DNA of 64,000 nt, taken from assembly GCF_007830335.1 (NCBI RefSeq), contig NZ_VLKU01000001.1:248001-312000 (forward strand), written 5' to 3'. This document shows positions 9,365-18,159 of this stretch, piece by piece. The notes under the pieces were generated by a model that did no database searches, was not told the DNA's origin, and worked only from the letters and a program-made list of their open reading frames with translations. Numbering within the stretch: position 1 is the first letter of the stretch; each line of letters starts with the position of its first letter. The DNA comes from Paracoccus sulfuroxidans (GTDB lineage: Bacteria; Pseudomonadota; Alphaproteobacteria; Rhodobacterales; Rhodobacteraceae). Both the position numbers and the translations under genes were made by a program.

Positions 9365-11536
9365 TCAGTCGGCCAGAAGGCCGATTTTTTCCGCAAAGCT
9401 GCTGCGATAAAGCGCAGAGAGGTCCGCAAGCGAAGCCGCGTCACTGCCGCAAGCGACCTTGTCGCCGCCGAACTGACCGACCGTGGCGGCAGGGACGCCC
9501 GCAGCCTTGGCGGCGGCCAGCAGCTTCGGCGCATTTTCGGCCGTGCAGGCGACCAGATAGCGGGCCTGATCTTCGCCGAAAAGCTGGGCAATGTCGCTGC
9601 TTTCCAGCGTGACGCCCAGACCCGCGGCCTCGGCCATCTCGAAAGCTGCCAGAGCCAGCCCGCCATCCGACAGATCGGACACGGAGGCGAAGAGCGCGCG
9701 CTGAGCCAGAATGAATTCGCCATGCTTGCGCTCAGCCACCAGATCAACGTGCGGCGCGTCACCGGCCTCGATCCCGAAGGCCTCGGCGGCCAGTGCCGAC
9801 TGGCCAAGGTGACCCTCGGTCTGGCCGATGACGATGGCGCTGCAACCTTCGACCGGCAGGCCCGCGATCATCTGATCCAGCGCGGCGATCAGGCCGACGC
9901 CGCCGATGGTGGGCGTGGGCATGATACCCTTGCCGTCGGTTTCGTTGTAAAGCGAGACGTTGCCCGAGACGATCGGAAAGTCGAGCGCGCGGCAGGCCTC
10001 GCCGATGCCTTTGATCGCGCCGACCAGCTGGCCCATGATCTCGGGCTTTTCGGGGTTGCCGAAGTTCAGGTTGTCGGTCGCGGCCAGTGGCGTTGCGCCG
10101 GCGGCGACAAGGTTGCGCCATGCCTCGGCCACGGCCTGCTTGCCACCCTCGAACGGGTTCGCTTTGACGTAGCGGGGCGTCACGTCGCTGGTGAAGGCCA
10201 GCGCCTTGCCGGTCCCGTGGACGCGCACGACGCCCGCGCCGATGCCGGGGCGACGGATCGTGTCGGCACCGACCTGCGTGTCATACTGCTCCCAGACCCA
10301 GGATTTATGGGCGTAGGAGGGCGTGCCGATCAGCGCTTTTAGCGCCGCGATGGGGGTGATCGCGGGCAGGGCGGGGGCAGCCGCCGCCGCCGGGGTCTCG
10401 ACCCAGGGGCGGTCGTATTCGGGCGCGCTGGAGGACAGTTTCGACAGCGGCAGATCCGCCTTCACGTCATTGCCGTGAAGGATCAGGAAGCGGTCCTCGG
10501 CAATCGTCTCGCCGACGATGGCGAAATCGAGGTCCCATTTTTCAAAGATCGCGCGGGCTTCGGCCTCTTTTTCAGGCTTCAGCACCATGAGCATGCGTTC
10601 CTGAGACTCCGACAGCATCATCTCATAGGCGGTCATATTGGTTTCGCGCTGCGGCACGTTGTCGAGGATCAGCTTGATCCCCAGACCACCCTTGTCGCCC
10701 ATTTCCACGGCCGAGCAGGTCAGACCCGCCGCGCCCATGTCCTGAATGGAAATGACGCTGTCGGTCTGCATCAGCTCAAGGCAGGCTTCCAGCAGGCATT
10801 TCTCGGTGAAGGGGTCGCCGACCTGAACGGTGGGGCGCTTTTCCTCGATCGTGTCGTCGAATTCTGCCGAAGCCATGGTCGCACCGCCGACACCGTCGCG
10901 GCCGGTTTTTGCACCGAGGTAAACCACCGGCATGCCGATGCCCGAGGCGGCGGAATAGAAGATCTTGTCGGCATCAGCGAGGCCCGCCGCGAAGGCGTTG
11001 ACCAGACAGTTGCCGTCATAAGAGGCGTGGAACCGCACCTCTCCGCCGACGTTCGGCACGCCGAATGCGTTGCCGTAAGCGCCGATGCCCTCGACGACGC
11101 CCTTAACCAGATGGGCGGTCTTGGGGTGCTCGGGACGGCCAAAGCTCAGCGCATCCATCGCGGCAATCGGACGCGCGCCCATGGTGAAGACGTCGCGCAG
11201 GATGCCGCCGACGCCGGTCGCGGCGCCCTGATGCGGCTCGATGTAAGAGGGGTGGTTGTGGCTTTCCATCTTGAAGACCACGGCCTGACCATCGCCGATA
11301 TCGACGACGCCCGCGTTCTCGCCCGGGCCGCAGATCACTTGCGGGCCGGTGGTGGGCAGGGTGCGCAGCCATTTCTTCGAGGATTTATAGGAGCAATGCT
11401 CGTTCCACATGGCCGAGAAGATGCCAAGCTCGGTGAAGCTGGGCTCGCGGCCGATGATTTCCAGAATGCGTTGGTATTCGTCCGGCTTCAGGCCATGCGC
11501 CGCAATCAGTTCGTCGTTGATCTTGGGTTCGTCCAT
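9365..11536 (-). CDS. purL: Phosphoribosylformylglycinamidine synthase subunit PurL
   Basis: 723 residues, the normal size of the small-type PurL that works with PurS and PurQ. It performs the ATP-dependent amidation of FGAR to FGAM in purine synthesis. Family signatures include [20 protein letters not shown] split near residue 45, the MESHNHPS metal/ATP segment, the GVGGILRD loop, and the C-terminal AIR-synthase-like half with [11 protein letters not shown]. The start [10 protein letters not shown] at 11536 is preceded by AAAGGG. purS and purQ are not adjacent in this window. The gene ends at the shared terminator with nrdJ. Confidence 0.96.
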   Translation of the reverse strand: MDEPKINDELIAAHGLKPDEYQRILEIIGREPSFTELGIFSAMWNEHCSYKSSKKWLRTLPTTGPQVICGPGENAGVVDIGDGQAVVFKMESHNHPSYIEPHQGAATGVGGILRDVFTMGARPIAAMDALSFGRPEHPKTAHLVKGVVEGIGAYGNAFGVPNVGGEVRFHASYDGNCLVNAFAAGLADADKIFYSAASGIGMPVVYLGAKTGRDGVGGATMASAEFDDTIEEKRPTVQVGDPFTEKCLLEACLELMQTDSVISIQDMGAAGLTCSAVEMGDKGGLGIKLILDNVPQRETNMTAYEMMLSESQERMLMVLKPEKEAEARAIFEKWDLDFAIVGETIAEDRFLILHGNDVKADLPLSKLSSSAPEYDRPWVETPAAAAAPALPAITPIAALKALIGTPSYAHKSWVWEQYDTQVGADTIRRPGIGAGVVRVHGTGKALAFTSDVTPRYVKANPFEGGKQAVAEAWRNLVAAGATPLAATDNLNFGNPEKPEIMGQLVGAIKGIGEACRALDFPIVSGNVSLYNETDGKGIMPTPTIGGVGLIAALDQMIAGLPVEGCSAIVIGQTEGHLGQSALAAEAFGIEAGDAPHVDLVAERKHGEFILAQRALFASVSDLSDGGLALAAFEMAEAAGLGVTLESSDIAQLFGEDQARYLVACTAENAPKLLAAAKAAGVPAATVGQFGGDKVACGSDAASLADLSALYRSSFAEKIGLLAD

Positions 11537-11669
11537 GATGCGCCCTTTCCCCGGAAATTACGGCCTTTTAAGCGGAGCGTGCAGATTAGGAAAGAGGCAG
11601 TCTGACGCGCGCGTGACAATCGCGCGAAGCGGGATTTGCGGCCACCTGCGAAGCGCCGTTCGTGAGGGC

Positions 11670-11751
11670 AAAAAAAAGCCGGGCATTACGCCCGGCCCAA
11701 GTCCAACAGGGAGGTGAAGTTGATGAGAGTTTCCTCATATCATCCCCTTCG
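11670..11751 (-). ncRNA. Candidate trans-acting sRNA, suhB/MmgR (alpha-r8)-like
   Basis: The minus strand carries a self-contained sRNA unit of about 82 nt. A promoter-like pair (TTGAAC at 11786-11781 and TATCTG at 11763-11758, 17-bp spacing) leads to a start near 11751. The RNA would then have a 5' hairpin ATGAG-GAAACT-CTCAT, a single-stranded stretch with CACCTCCCTG, which is complementary to ribosome binding sites, and a GCCGGGC/GCCCGGC terminator stem (11678-11696) followed by eight U residues. This layout and the CCUCCCUGUUGG core resemble, from memory, the alphaproteobacterial suhB/MmgR family. It lies downstream of the LysR gene and could alternatively be its 3' UTR. Confidence 0.6.
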
Positions 11752-11757
11752 CTGCCT

Positions 11758-11786
11758 CAGATATGAGCAGCACAGGAACGGTTCAA
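11758..11786 (-). promoter_or_regulatory. Putative sigma-70 promoter of the sRNA candidate
   Basis: TTGAAC and TATCTG are separated by exactly 17 bp on the minus strand. The predicted start is about 7 nt beyond the -10 element, and the RNA so defined ends in a strong intrinsic terminator 80 nt later. Confidence 0.5.
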
Positions 11787-11839
11787 GACACAAAGCCGAT
11801 TTGTCGGACATGGCGGCTATGCGTTTTCGGAATGGCCTG

Positions 11840-12745
11840 TCAGACCAGTTCGCTTTCCTGCTGCTGCTTGCGGGTCGCGTTGATTTCCTCGACGACGAAA
11901 TCGCGGAAGGCGGTAACGCGGCGCGAGGTCCGCAGCTCTTCGGGGAAGGCCAGGAACACTGGCACCTCGGTCGACTCGATATCGGGCAGCACGCGGACCA
12001 GATCAGGGAAGTCGGCGGTGACGTAATCGGGCAGGATGCCGATGCCCACATGGCTGAGCACACCCTGCAGGACGCCGAAGTAATTGTTCACCATCAGGGT
12101 CGAGTTGAGGCTTTGCGCCAGAAGCATCTTCGCCAGCAGCGCGCCCGAGCTGACCTGCGGGGTCTGCGGGTTCTGGCAGATCAGCCGATGGGCGGTCAGA
12201 TCCTCGATCCGCCGGGGCGGGGTGGTCTGCTGTAGATATTCGGGCGTGGCATAAAGCCGCATGCGGATATTGAGCAGCCTGCGCCGGATCAAATCCTGCT
12301 GGTTCGGCTCTTTCATGCGGATGGCGACATCGGCCTCGCGCATGGGCAGGTCCAGTACCCGCTCTTCCAGCATCAGATCGACCTTGAGATCGGGGTATTG
12401 CGCATAAAGCTTGGCCAGACGCGGGACCAGCCACAGCGTGCCAAAGCCGGTGGTCGTGGTCACCTTCAGCTCGCCGAAGACATGTTCCTCGCTGTCGCGG
12501 ATGCGGGCGGCGGTGGTGTCCAGCTTGCGGACCATGGCGGCGGTCGCCTCGAACAGCAGCTCTCCCTGTTCGGTCAGGATCAGCCCGCGCGCATGGCGGT
12601 GGAACAGGGTCGTGCCCAGCGAATCCTCAAGCGCGCGGATCTGCCGGCTGACGGCAGATTGCGACAGGTGCAGCACATCACCCGCATGGGTCAGGCTGCC
12701 CGCGTCGGCAACGGCGTGAAAAATCCTGAGCTTATCCCAATCCAT
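11840..12745 (-). CDS. LysR-family transcriptional regulator
   Basis: 301 residues. The N-terminal winged HTH occupies residues 1-60 (MDWDKLRIFHAVADAGSL, then LSQSAVSRQIRALE), followed by the effector-binding domain with the usual two-lobe pattern to residue 300. The start at 12745 is chosen because LysR homology begins exactly there; an ATG 11 codons upstream adds unrelated residues. It is transcribed away from murI, with a 342-bp gap between the two genes. The target is unknown, since LysR proteins usually act on a divergent neighbour and the neighbour here is murI or a missing gene. Confidence 0.88.
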   Translation of the reverse strand: MDWDKLRIFHAVADAGSLTHAGDVLHLSQSAVSRQIRALEDSLGTTLFHRHARGLILTEQGELLFEATAAMVRKLDTTAARIRDSEEHVFGELKVTTTTGFGTLWLVPRLAKLYAQYPDLKVDLMLEERVLDLPMREADVAIRMKEPNQQDLIRRRLLNIRMRLYATPEYLQQTTPPRRIEDLTAHRLICQNPQTPQVSSGALLAKMLLAQSLNSTLMVNNYFGVLQGVLSHVGIGILPDYVTADFPDLVRVLPDIESTEVPVFLAFPEELRTSRRVTAFRDFVVEEINATRKQQQESELV

Positions 12746-13087
12746 TATCTTTGCTTTCTCGGGGCATCTGCCATGCATTTATTGCAACGCTTACGACATA
12801 GCGGTTTTCGCTCAACATAGGAACTCCAAATGAAAAAACCGCATCGGTCGGGTGATTTTGTCGCGCTGTGTGTTGCGGTGCGGCGGAACCCGGCAAATCC
12901 CTTTGCGGATGGGAGAAATGACTGCCGAGGATTTCGCTGCCGCAGCATCTGTCACGGCCATTTGATCGACCCGCGTGGCGGGTCCCGGTTCGGCGATCAC
13001 CGCTTCGTCAGGCACTACAACCACTAATGGATAGATTTTCAGCCGACCGCCGCCTAAAACAGGCCCCGTAGAATAGGGGAGAGCAGC
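12746..13087. other. 342-bp divergent intergenic region, LysR gene to murI
   Basis: No convincing gene is present. Short open frames on both strands (for example 12830-13027 plus) have no recognisable protein features. The region presumably holds the murI promoter and the LysR operator. murI has a good ribosome binding site (AGGGGAGAG) just before 13088. No repeat or hairpin of note was seen. Confidence 0.5.
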
Positions 13088-13900
13088 ATGGCGATTGGCG
13101 TTTTCGACTCGGGACTGGGCGGGCTGACGGTCAATTCCGGGATCGCCGCGCGCATGCCCGACCTGCCGCTGGTCTATCTGGGCGACAATGCCCATACGCC
13201 TTACGGCGTTCGCGATGCCGATGACATTTTCAACCTGACCTGCGCCGGGGTCGAGCGTCTGTGGCAGGAGGGCTGCGATCTGGTGATCCTCGCCTGCAAC
13301 ACCGCCTCGGCCGCCGCCCTGAAACGCATGCAGGAAACCTGGCTGCCTTCCGACAAGCGCGTGCTGGGCGTCTTCGTTCCGATGATCGAGGCGCTGACCG
13401 AGCGTCGCTGGGGTGACAATACGCCGCCGCGCGAGGTCGCGATCAAGCATGTGGCGCTGTTTGCCACGCCCGCGACCGTCGCAAGCCGGGCCTTCCAGCG
13501 CGAGCTGGCCTTCCGCGCCATCGGCGTCGATGTCGAGGCGCAGCCCTGCGCCGGTGTCGTCGACGCGATTGAGCAGGGCGATGAGCTTCTGGCCGAGGCG
13601 CTGGTCACCAGCCATGTCGAGGCGCTCAAGCGCCGCATGCCGCATCCGCAGGCGGCCATTCTGGGCTGCACGCATTACCCGCTGATGCAGGCGGCGTTCC
13701 AGAAGGCGCTTGGCCCCGATGTCGCCGTCTATTCGCAGGCCGATCTTGTGGCCGAAAGCCTTGAGGATTACCTGAACCGCAGGCCGGAGTTCATGGGCGA
13801 GGGCACGGTGTCGCGCTTTCTGACCACCGGCGATCCCGAACGCGTTTCGGGCAAGGCCACGCAGTTCCTGCGTCAGCCGATCAAGTTCGAAGCTGCATAA
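13088..13900 (+). CDS. murI: Glutamate racemase
   Basis: 270 residues. Both catalytic cysteines are in place: Cys70 in [12 protein letters not shown] and Cys194 in [10 protein letters not shown]. The N-terminus [13 protein letters not shown] is diagnostic. It makes D-glutamate for peptidoglycan in the cytosol. ccmE starts 18 bp after its stop, so the two are probably co-transcribed, an arrangement without an obvious functional reason. Start supported by AGGGGAGAG upstream. Confidence 0.95.
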   Translation: MAIGVFDSGLGGLTVNSGIAARMPDLPLVYLGDNAHTPYGVRDADDIFNLTCAGVERLWQEGCDLVILACNTASAAALKRMQETWLPSDKRVLGVFVPMIEALTERRWGDNTPPREVAIKHVALFATPATVASRAFQRELAFRAIGVDVEAQPCAGVVDAIEQGDELLAEALVTSHVEALKRRMPHPQAAILGCTHYPLMQAAFQKALGPDVAVYSQADLVAESLEDYLNRRPEFMGEGTVSRFLTTGDPERVSGKATQFLRQPIKFEAA

Positions 13901-13918
13901 AGAATTAGAAATTACGAC

Positions 13919-14362
13919 ATGAAATCGCTTAAGAAAAAACGCAGAATTCAGATCATCGTCGCGGCGGTCGTGGCGCTGGTGATTGCCGCCGGGCTGATCG
14001 GCTATGGCTTCCGCGACGGGATCAACCTCTATCGCTCGCCCAGCCAGCTTGCGACCGAGCCTCCGGCGACGGGCGAGGTCTTCCGTCTGGGTGGCCTCGT
14101 GGCCGAAGGCACGCTGGTGCGCGGCTCGGGTGAGACGGTCAGTTTCAGCGTGACCGATGGCGGCGCGACGGTGCCCGTGCGCTTCACCGGCGTGCTGCCC
14201 GATCTGTTCGCTGAAGGTCAGGGCATGATCGGCACTGGCAGCATGCAGGGCGAGACCTTCGTCGCCTCGGAAATCCTCGCCAAGCATGATGAGAATTACA
14301 TGCCGCGCGAGGTGATCAACTCGCTGAAAGAGCAGGGCGTCTATGAGGACCCGAACGGCTGA
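13919..14362 (+). CDS. ccmE: Cytochrome c maturation heme chaperone CcmE
   Basis: 147 residues with an N-terminal basic patch and one membrane anchor (about residues 9-29), then a periplasmic OB-fold. The heme-binding histidine is His123 in AKHDENYMP, with the conserved Tyr127. CcmE accepts heme from CcmC/CcmD and hands it to CcmF/CcmH. In this genome it is separated from ccmF by two lysis genes, 14440-15566, which is the notable point about its context. Confidence 0.95.
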   Translation: MKSLKKKRRIQIIVAAVVALVIAAGLIGYGFRDGINLYRSPSQLATEPPATGEVFRLGGLVAEGTLVRGSGETVSFSVTDGGATVPVRFTGVLPDLFAEGQGMIGTGSMQGETFVASEILAKHDENYMPREVINSLKEQGVYEDPNG

Positions 14363-14380
14363 TCCGCAACGCGCGCAAGG

Positions 14381-14395
14381 TTAACAGAAGGTTAA
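14381..14395 (+). promoter_or_regulatory. Perfect CtrA binding site before the endolysin-holin pair
   Basis: The sequence TTAACAGAAGGTTAA is an exact TTAA-N7-TTAA CtrA box. Its second half-site continues as TTAACC and sits about 18 bp before TCTCAT, so it could overlap the -35 region of a promoter reading into the endolysin gene at 14440. CtrA-dependent expression of GTA lysis functions is known in Rhodobacter capsulatus. Confidence 0.7.
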
Positions 14396-14439
14396 CCTGA
14401 TTTCTTCAGCTTCCTTCTCATTGTCAGAGGGGGCTTAAG

Positions 14440-15051
14440 ATGAAATCAGTCGAAATGATCGCGGCCGAGATCGTCGCGCGTGAAGGGGGCTACGTCAACG
14501 ACCCCGACGATCCGGGTGGCGCCACGAAATATGGCGTGACGCTGGCGACGCTGCGGCGGCTGGGGATCGACAAGACCAAGGACGGGCGGGTCGATGCCCG
14601 CGACGTTCAGGCGCTGACCCGTGCCGATGCGGCGGCGATCTTTCTGGAACATTACTTCCGCCGCCCGAAACTGGGCGAATTGCCGGTGGCCGTTCAGGCC
14701 TCGGTCTTTGACATGTATGTCAACGCCGGGACGAATGCGGTCAAGATCCTGCAGCGGCTGATCTCTCGCATGGGGTTTCCGGCGCAGGATGACGGCGTGA
14801 TCGGGCCGCAGACCATTCTGGCCGCCAATCAGGCTGCAGCGGCGGCGCCCCGGCATCTGGCCGATGCCTATGGGATCGCGCGGCGCAACTATTACTACGC
14901 GCTGGCCGATGCGCGCCCCGCCAGCCGGAAATACGCGCGCAGCAAATCCGGCGGCAAAGGCGGCTGGATCACCCGTGCGGAGGAATTCATCTCATCGCCC
15001 TACCACCTCACGGCGGTCGAGCATCGGCAAAGGGTGGCAAAATGGGCGTGA
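14440..15051 (+). CDS. GH108 N-acetylmuramidase endolysin, GTA-release type
   Basis: 203 residues. The N-terminus holds the glycosyl hydrolase 108 core with catalytic Glu15 in REGGYVNDPDDPGGATKYGV, and the C-terminal half is a peptidoglycan-binding region typical of holin-associated muramidases. The enzyme cleaves the glycan backbone of peptidoglycan. It has no signal peptide, so it depends on a holin for release. Its stop overlaps the holin start by 10 bases, coupling the two. A GAGGGGG ribosome binding site and the CtrA box precede it. In Rhodobacterales this pair is known to release gene transfer agents; a leftover prophage lysis module is the alternative. Confidence 0.85.
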   Translation: MKSVEMIAAEIVAREGGYVNDPDDPGGATKYGVTLATLRRLGIDKTKDGRVDARDVQALTRADAAAIFLEHYFRRPKLGELPVAVQASVFDMYVNAGTNAVKILQRLISRMGFPAQDDGVIGPQTILAANQAAAAAPRHLADAYGIARRNYYYALADARPASRKYARSKSGGKGGWITRAEEFISSPYHLTAVEHRQRVAKWA

Positions 15052-15566
15052 TGGATCGTTTTCTGGGCGCGGGGGCGGCGGTCACGGCTGTCACCAACGC
15101 CGCCAGCGGCATGGCTGAGGTTTTCACCCAGAACGCCACCCGCCGAATGGAGCTGGACGAGGAAGCCTATGCCCGCGCCATCGCGCAGCACGGGGCCGAG
15201 TTCGCCGCGCAGAAATGCGGCTGGTTCGACGGGCTGATGAACGGCCTCAACCGCCTGCCGCGCCCGATGCTGACCATCGGGACGGTCGGGCTTTTCGTCT
15301 ATGCGATGGTGGAACCCATCGGTTTCGGGGTGAGAATGGAAAACCTGAACCTGGTGCCCGAGCCCTTGTGGTGGCTTCTGGGCGCAATCATCAGCTTCTA
15401 TTTCGGCGCGCGCGAGGCGCATTATTTCCGCGGGCGGCCGACATTCCGCAAAGCCTCGGGCACGGATGAGGCCGAAGAACCTCAGCAAATCGCCCCTGAT
15501 CCCGGTGCAAATGACGGCTATGCCGACAATGCCGCGCTGCGGGACTGGCGGGCGCAGTCGCGCTGA
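15042..15566 (+). CDS. Holin of the GTA-release type (3TM holin family)
   Basis: 174 residues. After an amphipathic N-terminal region it shows the family core WFDGLMNGLNRLPRPML with a membrane segment (TIGTVGLFVYAMVEPIGF), then VPEPLWWLLGAIISFYFGAR, matching the GTA_holin_3TM family as I recall it. Holins open the inner membrane so that the endolysin can reach the wall. The start ATG lies inside the last codons of the endolysin gene. The hydrophilic C-terminal tail of about 35 residues is acidic. No other GTA structural gene is in this window, as expected, since lysis genes lie apart from the main cluster in Rhodobacter. Confidence 0.85.
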   Translation: MGVMDRFLGAGAAVTAVTNAASGMAEVFTQNATRRMELDEEAYARAIAQHGAEFAAQKCGWFDGLMNGLNRLPRPMLTIGTVGLFVYAMVEPIGFGVRMENLNLVPEPLWWLLGAIISFYFGAREAHYFRGRPTFRKASGTDEAEEPQQIAPDPGANDGYADNAALRDWRAQSR

Positions 15567-15668
15567 GGTTTCTCTGCTGTCGGGCATGTGACACTATGGT
15601 CCGCATGGAGGGCTGGCATGCCTGCCATGCGGTCGCTATTCTGGCGGCCTTAACCCAGCGGAGGTTCC

Positions 15669-17630
15669 ATGATCGCGGAAATCGGCCATTTCGCCCTGAT
15701 ACTTGCCTTCGCGGTGGCGGTATTCCAGATGATCGTGCCGCTGTTCGGTGCCTCGAAGGGCTGGTCCAGTTGGATGGAGGCCGGACGCCCGGCGGCGCTG
15801 GCGCAGTTCGGGCTGGTTGGCATCTCATTTGCCTGTCTGACCGTGGCCTTCGTGACCTCGGATTTCTCGGTCAAGCTGGTCTATGACAACTCGCACACGT
15901 TGAAACCGCTGCTTTACAAGATCTCGGGCGTCTGGGGGAACCATGAAGGCTCGATGCTGCTGTGGGTGATGATCCTCGCGCTGTTCGGCGCGGCCGCAGC
16001 CTCATTCGACGCGAACCTGCCGCCACGGCTGCGGGCGCGGGTTCTGGCGGTGCAGGCCTCGATCGGCGTGGCCTTCTATGCCTTCATCATCTTCACCTCC
16101 AACCCCTTCACCCGCATCGACAATCCGGCATTCAACGGCCGCGACCTGAACCCGTTGCTGCAGGATCCCGGCTTGGCGTTCCACCCGCCGTTCCTCTACC
16201 TCGGCTACGTCGGGCTCAGCATGGCGTTCAGCTTTGCCGTTGCCGCGCTGATCGAGGGCCGGGTCGACGCCGCCTGGGCCCGCTGGGTGCGCCCCTGGAC
16301 GCTGGCCGCTTGGATGTTCCTGACCATCGGCATCGCGCTTGGTTCCTGGTGGGCTTACTACGAACTCGGCTGGGGTGGATTCTGGTTCTGGGACCCGGTC
16401 GAGAACGCCAGCTTCATGCCCTGGCTGATCGCCGCCGCCCTGTTGCATTCCGCCATCGTCGTCGAGAAGCGCGAGGCGCTGAAAAGCTGGACGATCCTTC
16501 TGGCGATCATGGCCTTCGGCTTCTCGCTGATCGGGACCTTCATCGTGCGTTCGGGCCTTCTCACCTCGGTCCACAGCTTCGCCAACGACCCCGAGCGGGG
16601 GCAGTTCATTCTGGGCATCCTCGCCTTCTTCGTCGGCGGCTCGCTGATCCTATATTCGTTCCGCGCCACCGCGATGCAGGCGAAGGGCGCGTTCGCCCCG
16701 GTCTCGCGCGAAGGGGCGCTGGTGCTGAACAACATCCTGCTGGCGGTATCCTGCTTCGTGGTCTTCATCGGGACGGTCTGGCCACTCGCGGCCGAGATGT
16801 TCTGGGACCGCCGGTTGGCCGTCGGCCCGCCCTTCTTCAACAAGGCCTTCACGCCCTTCATGATCGTCCTGGCCATCGTGCTGCCCTTCGGCTCGATCAT
16901 GCCGTGGAAGCGCGCGCAGATCGGTCGCACCCTGCGTCCCCTGCGCAATGCCCTGCTGTTCGCGGCGGCGGTCATGTTGCTGGTCTTTGCCGTCTCGACC
17001 GGCCATTCCTCGATGGCGGTCATCGGCGCGGGGCTTGGCTCCTGGCTGATCGCGGGCTCGGCGGTGGATCTGTGGCAGCGGACCGGAAACTCGGGGCTTT
17101 CACGTCTGGCGCGTCTGCCGCGCGCCGATTGGGGCAAGGCCATCGCGCATGCGGGCCTGGGCGTCACCTTCATCGGCGTCAGCCTGCTGACCGCCTGGCA
17201 GGTCGAGGATATCCGCGTCGCCCGTGAAGGCGAGACCTTCCAGGTCGCGGACTATGACATCACGCTGGTCGATGTCGAGGAAGTGCCCGGCCCCAACTAC
17301 ACCTCGACCTTCGCCACCATGCGGGTGGAACGGGACGGCAAGCTGATCGCGACGATGACGCCCGAGAAGCGCTTCTACCCGGTGCAGGCGATGCCCACGA
17401 CCGAGGCTGCCATCCGCTCCTCGGCCTTCAAGGACATCTATCTGGTGATCGGCGATGCCCAGCAGGGCGGCGGCTGGGCCGTGCGCAGCTATATCAAGCC
17501 CTTCGCCCTCTGGATCTGGCTCGGCTCGGGTCTGATGGCATTGGGCGGCGTCATCAGCCTGACCGACCGGCGCTACCGCGTCGCGGCGGGGGCCGCGCGC
17601 AAATCGCGCCTCGCACATCCGGCGGAATGA
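15669..17630 (+). CDS. ccmF: Cytochrome c heme lyase subunit CcmF
   Basis: 653 residues with about 14 membrane segments. The WWD-type heme-handling motif is present as GWGGFWFWDPVENASFMPW, together with the conserved GNHEGSMLLWVM segment and conserved periplasmic histidines. CcmF, with CcmH, attaches heme to apocytochrome CXXCH motifs in the periplasm. It overlaps ccmH by ATGA at 17627. It lies 102 bp after the holin gene, so it either shares that transcript or has its own promoter in the gap. Confidence 0.96.
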   Translation: MIAEIGHFALILAFAVAVFQMIVPLFGASKGWSSWMEAGRPAALAQFGLVGISFACLTVAFVTSDFSVKLVYDNSHTLKPLLYKISGVWGNHEGSMLLWVMILALFGAAAASFDANLPPRLRARVLAVQASIGVAFYAFIIFTSNPFTRIDNPAFNGRDLNPLLQDPGLAFHPPFLYLGYVGLSMAFSFAVAALIEGRVDAAWARWVRPWTLAAWMFLTIGIALGSWWAYYELGWGGFWFWDPVENASFMPWLIAAALLHSAIVVEKREALKSWTILLAIMAFGFSLIGTFIVRSGLLTSVHSFANDPERGQFILGILAFFVGGSLILYSFRATAMQAKGAFAPVSREGALVLNNILLAVSCFVVFIGTVWPLAAEMFWDRRLAVGPPFFNKAFTPFMIVLAIVLPFGSIMPWKRAQIGRTLRPLRNALLFAAAVMLLVFAVSTGHSSMAVIGAGLGSWLIAGSAVDLWQRTGNSGLSRLARLPRADWGKAIAHAGLGVTFIGVSLLTAWQVEDIRVAREGETFQVADYDITLVDVEEVPGPNYTSTFATMRVERDGKLIATMTPEKRFYPVQAMPTTEAAIRSSAFKDIYLVIGDAQQGGGWAVRSYIKPFALWIWLGSGLMALGGVISLTDRRYRVAAGAARKSRLAHPAE

Positions 17631-18085
17631 CGATGCGGGTCCTGATCCTCTGTCTGGCGCTGGCCGCCGCATCACCCGCTTTCGCTGTCCAGCCCGATGA
17701 GATGCTCTCTGACCCCGCGCTTGAGGCGCGGGCGCGCGAGATCTCGAAGGCGCTGCGTTGCCCGGTCTGTCAGGGCGAAACCATCGACGAATCAAACGCC
17801 CCGATCAGCCGCGATCTGCGGCTTTACCTGCGCGAACGTCTGGTCGCTGGCGACAGCGATCAAGTCGCGATGGAGGCCATCACCGACCGTTTCGGCGAGG
17901 AGGTGCTGTTCGATCCGCCCGCCAAGGGCATCAACTGGGTGCTGTGGTTGTCGGGTCCGATCATGGCTCTGCTGGGTATTCTGATCGGCTGGCAATTCCT
18001 GCGGGTCCGCAGCCGCAGCGATGAGCCACAGGACCGTCTGAGCGAGGAAGAGCGTGCCCGGCTGGACCGGATCATGCGCGATTGA
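17627..18085 (+). CDS. ccmH: Cytochrome c-type biogenesis protein CcmH
   Basis: 152 residues: a signal peptide (residues 1-20), the thiol-reducing motif LRCPVCQ with Cys45 and Cys48, a single membrane anchor at about 105-125, and a charged tail. It keeps the cysteines of apocytochrome c reduced for heme ligation. It is the short Rhodobacterales form; the TPR part (CcmI/CycH) is encoded elsewhere. A GGTCGGG/CCCGACC hairpin follows at 18092-18110 but lacks a T-run. Confidence 0.95.
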   Translation: MTMRVLILCLALAAASPAFAVQPDEMLSDPALEARAREISKALRCPVCQGETIDESNAPISRDLRLYLRERLVAGDSDQVAMEAITDRFGEEVLFDPPAKGINWVLWLSGPIMALLGILIGWQFLRVRSRSDEPQDRLSEEERARLDRIMRD

Positions 18086-18159
18086 CGCGAGGTCGGGCTT
18101 TTCCCGACCGTCAGGCTTCGGCAGGATCGGGCGGAATTTGAACAGATGAGGTCAGCAGC

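Noticed and set aside
12830..13027. 65-codon frame upstream of murI as a gene
   Set aside because: No ribosome binding site, no family features and rare codon use; the opposite strand is also open.
12812..14287. A 491-codon open frame antisense to murI and ccmE
   Set aside because: murI and ccmE have all catalytic residues on the plus strand; the antisense product has no family features.
14440..15566. Prophage
   Set aside because: Only endolysin and holin are present; no integrase, capsid or repressor lies in the flanking ccm genes. GTA release is the better explanation.
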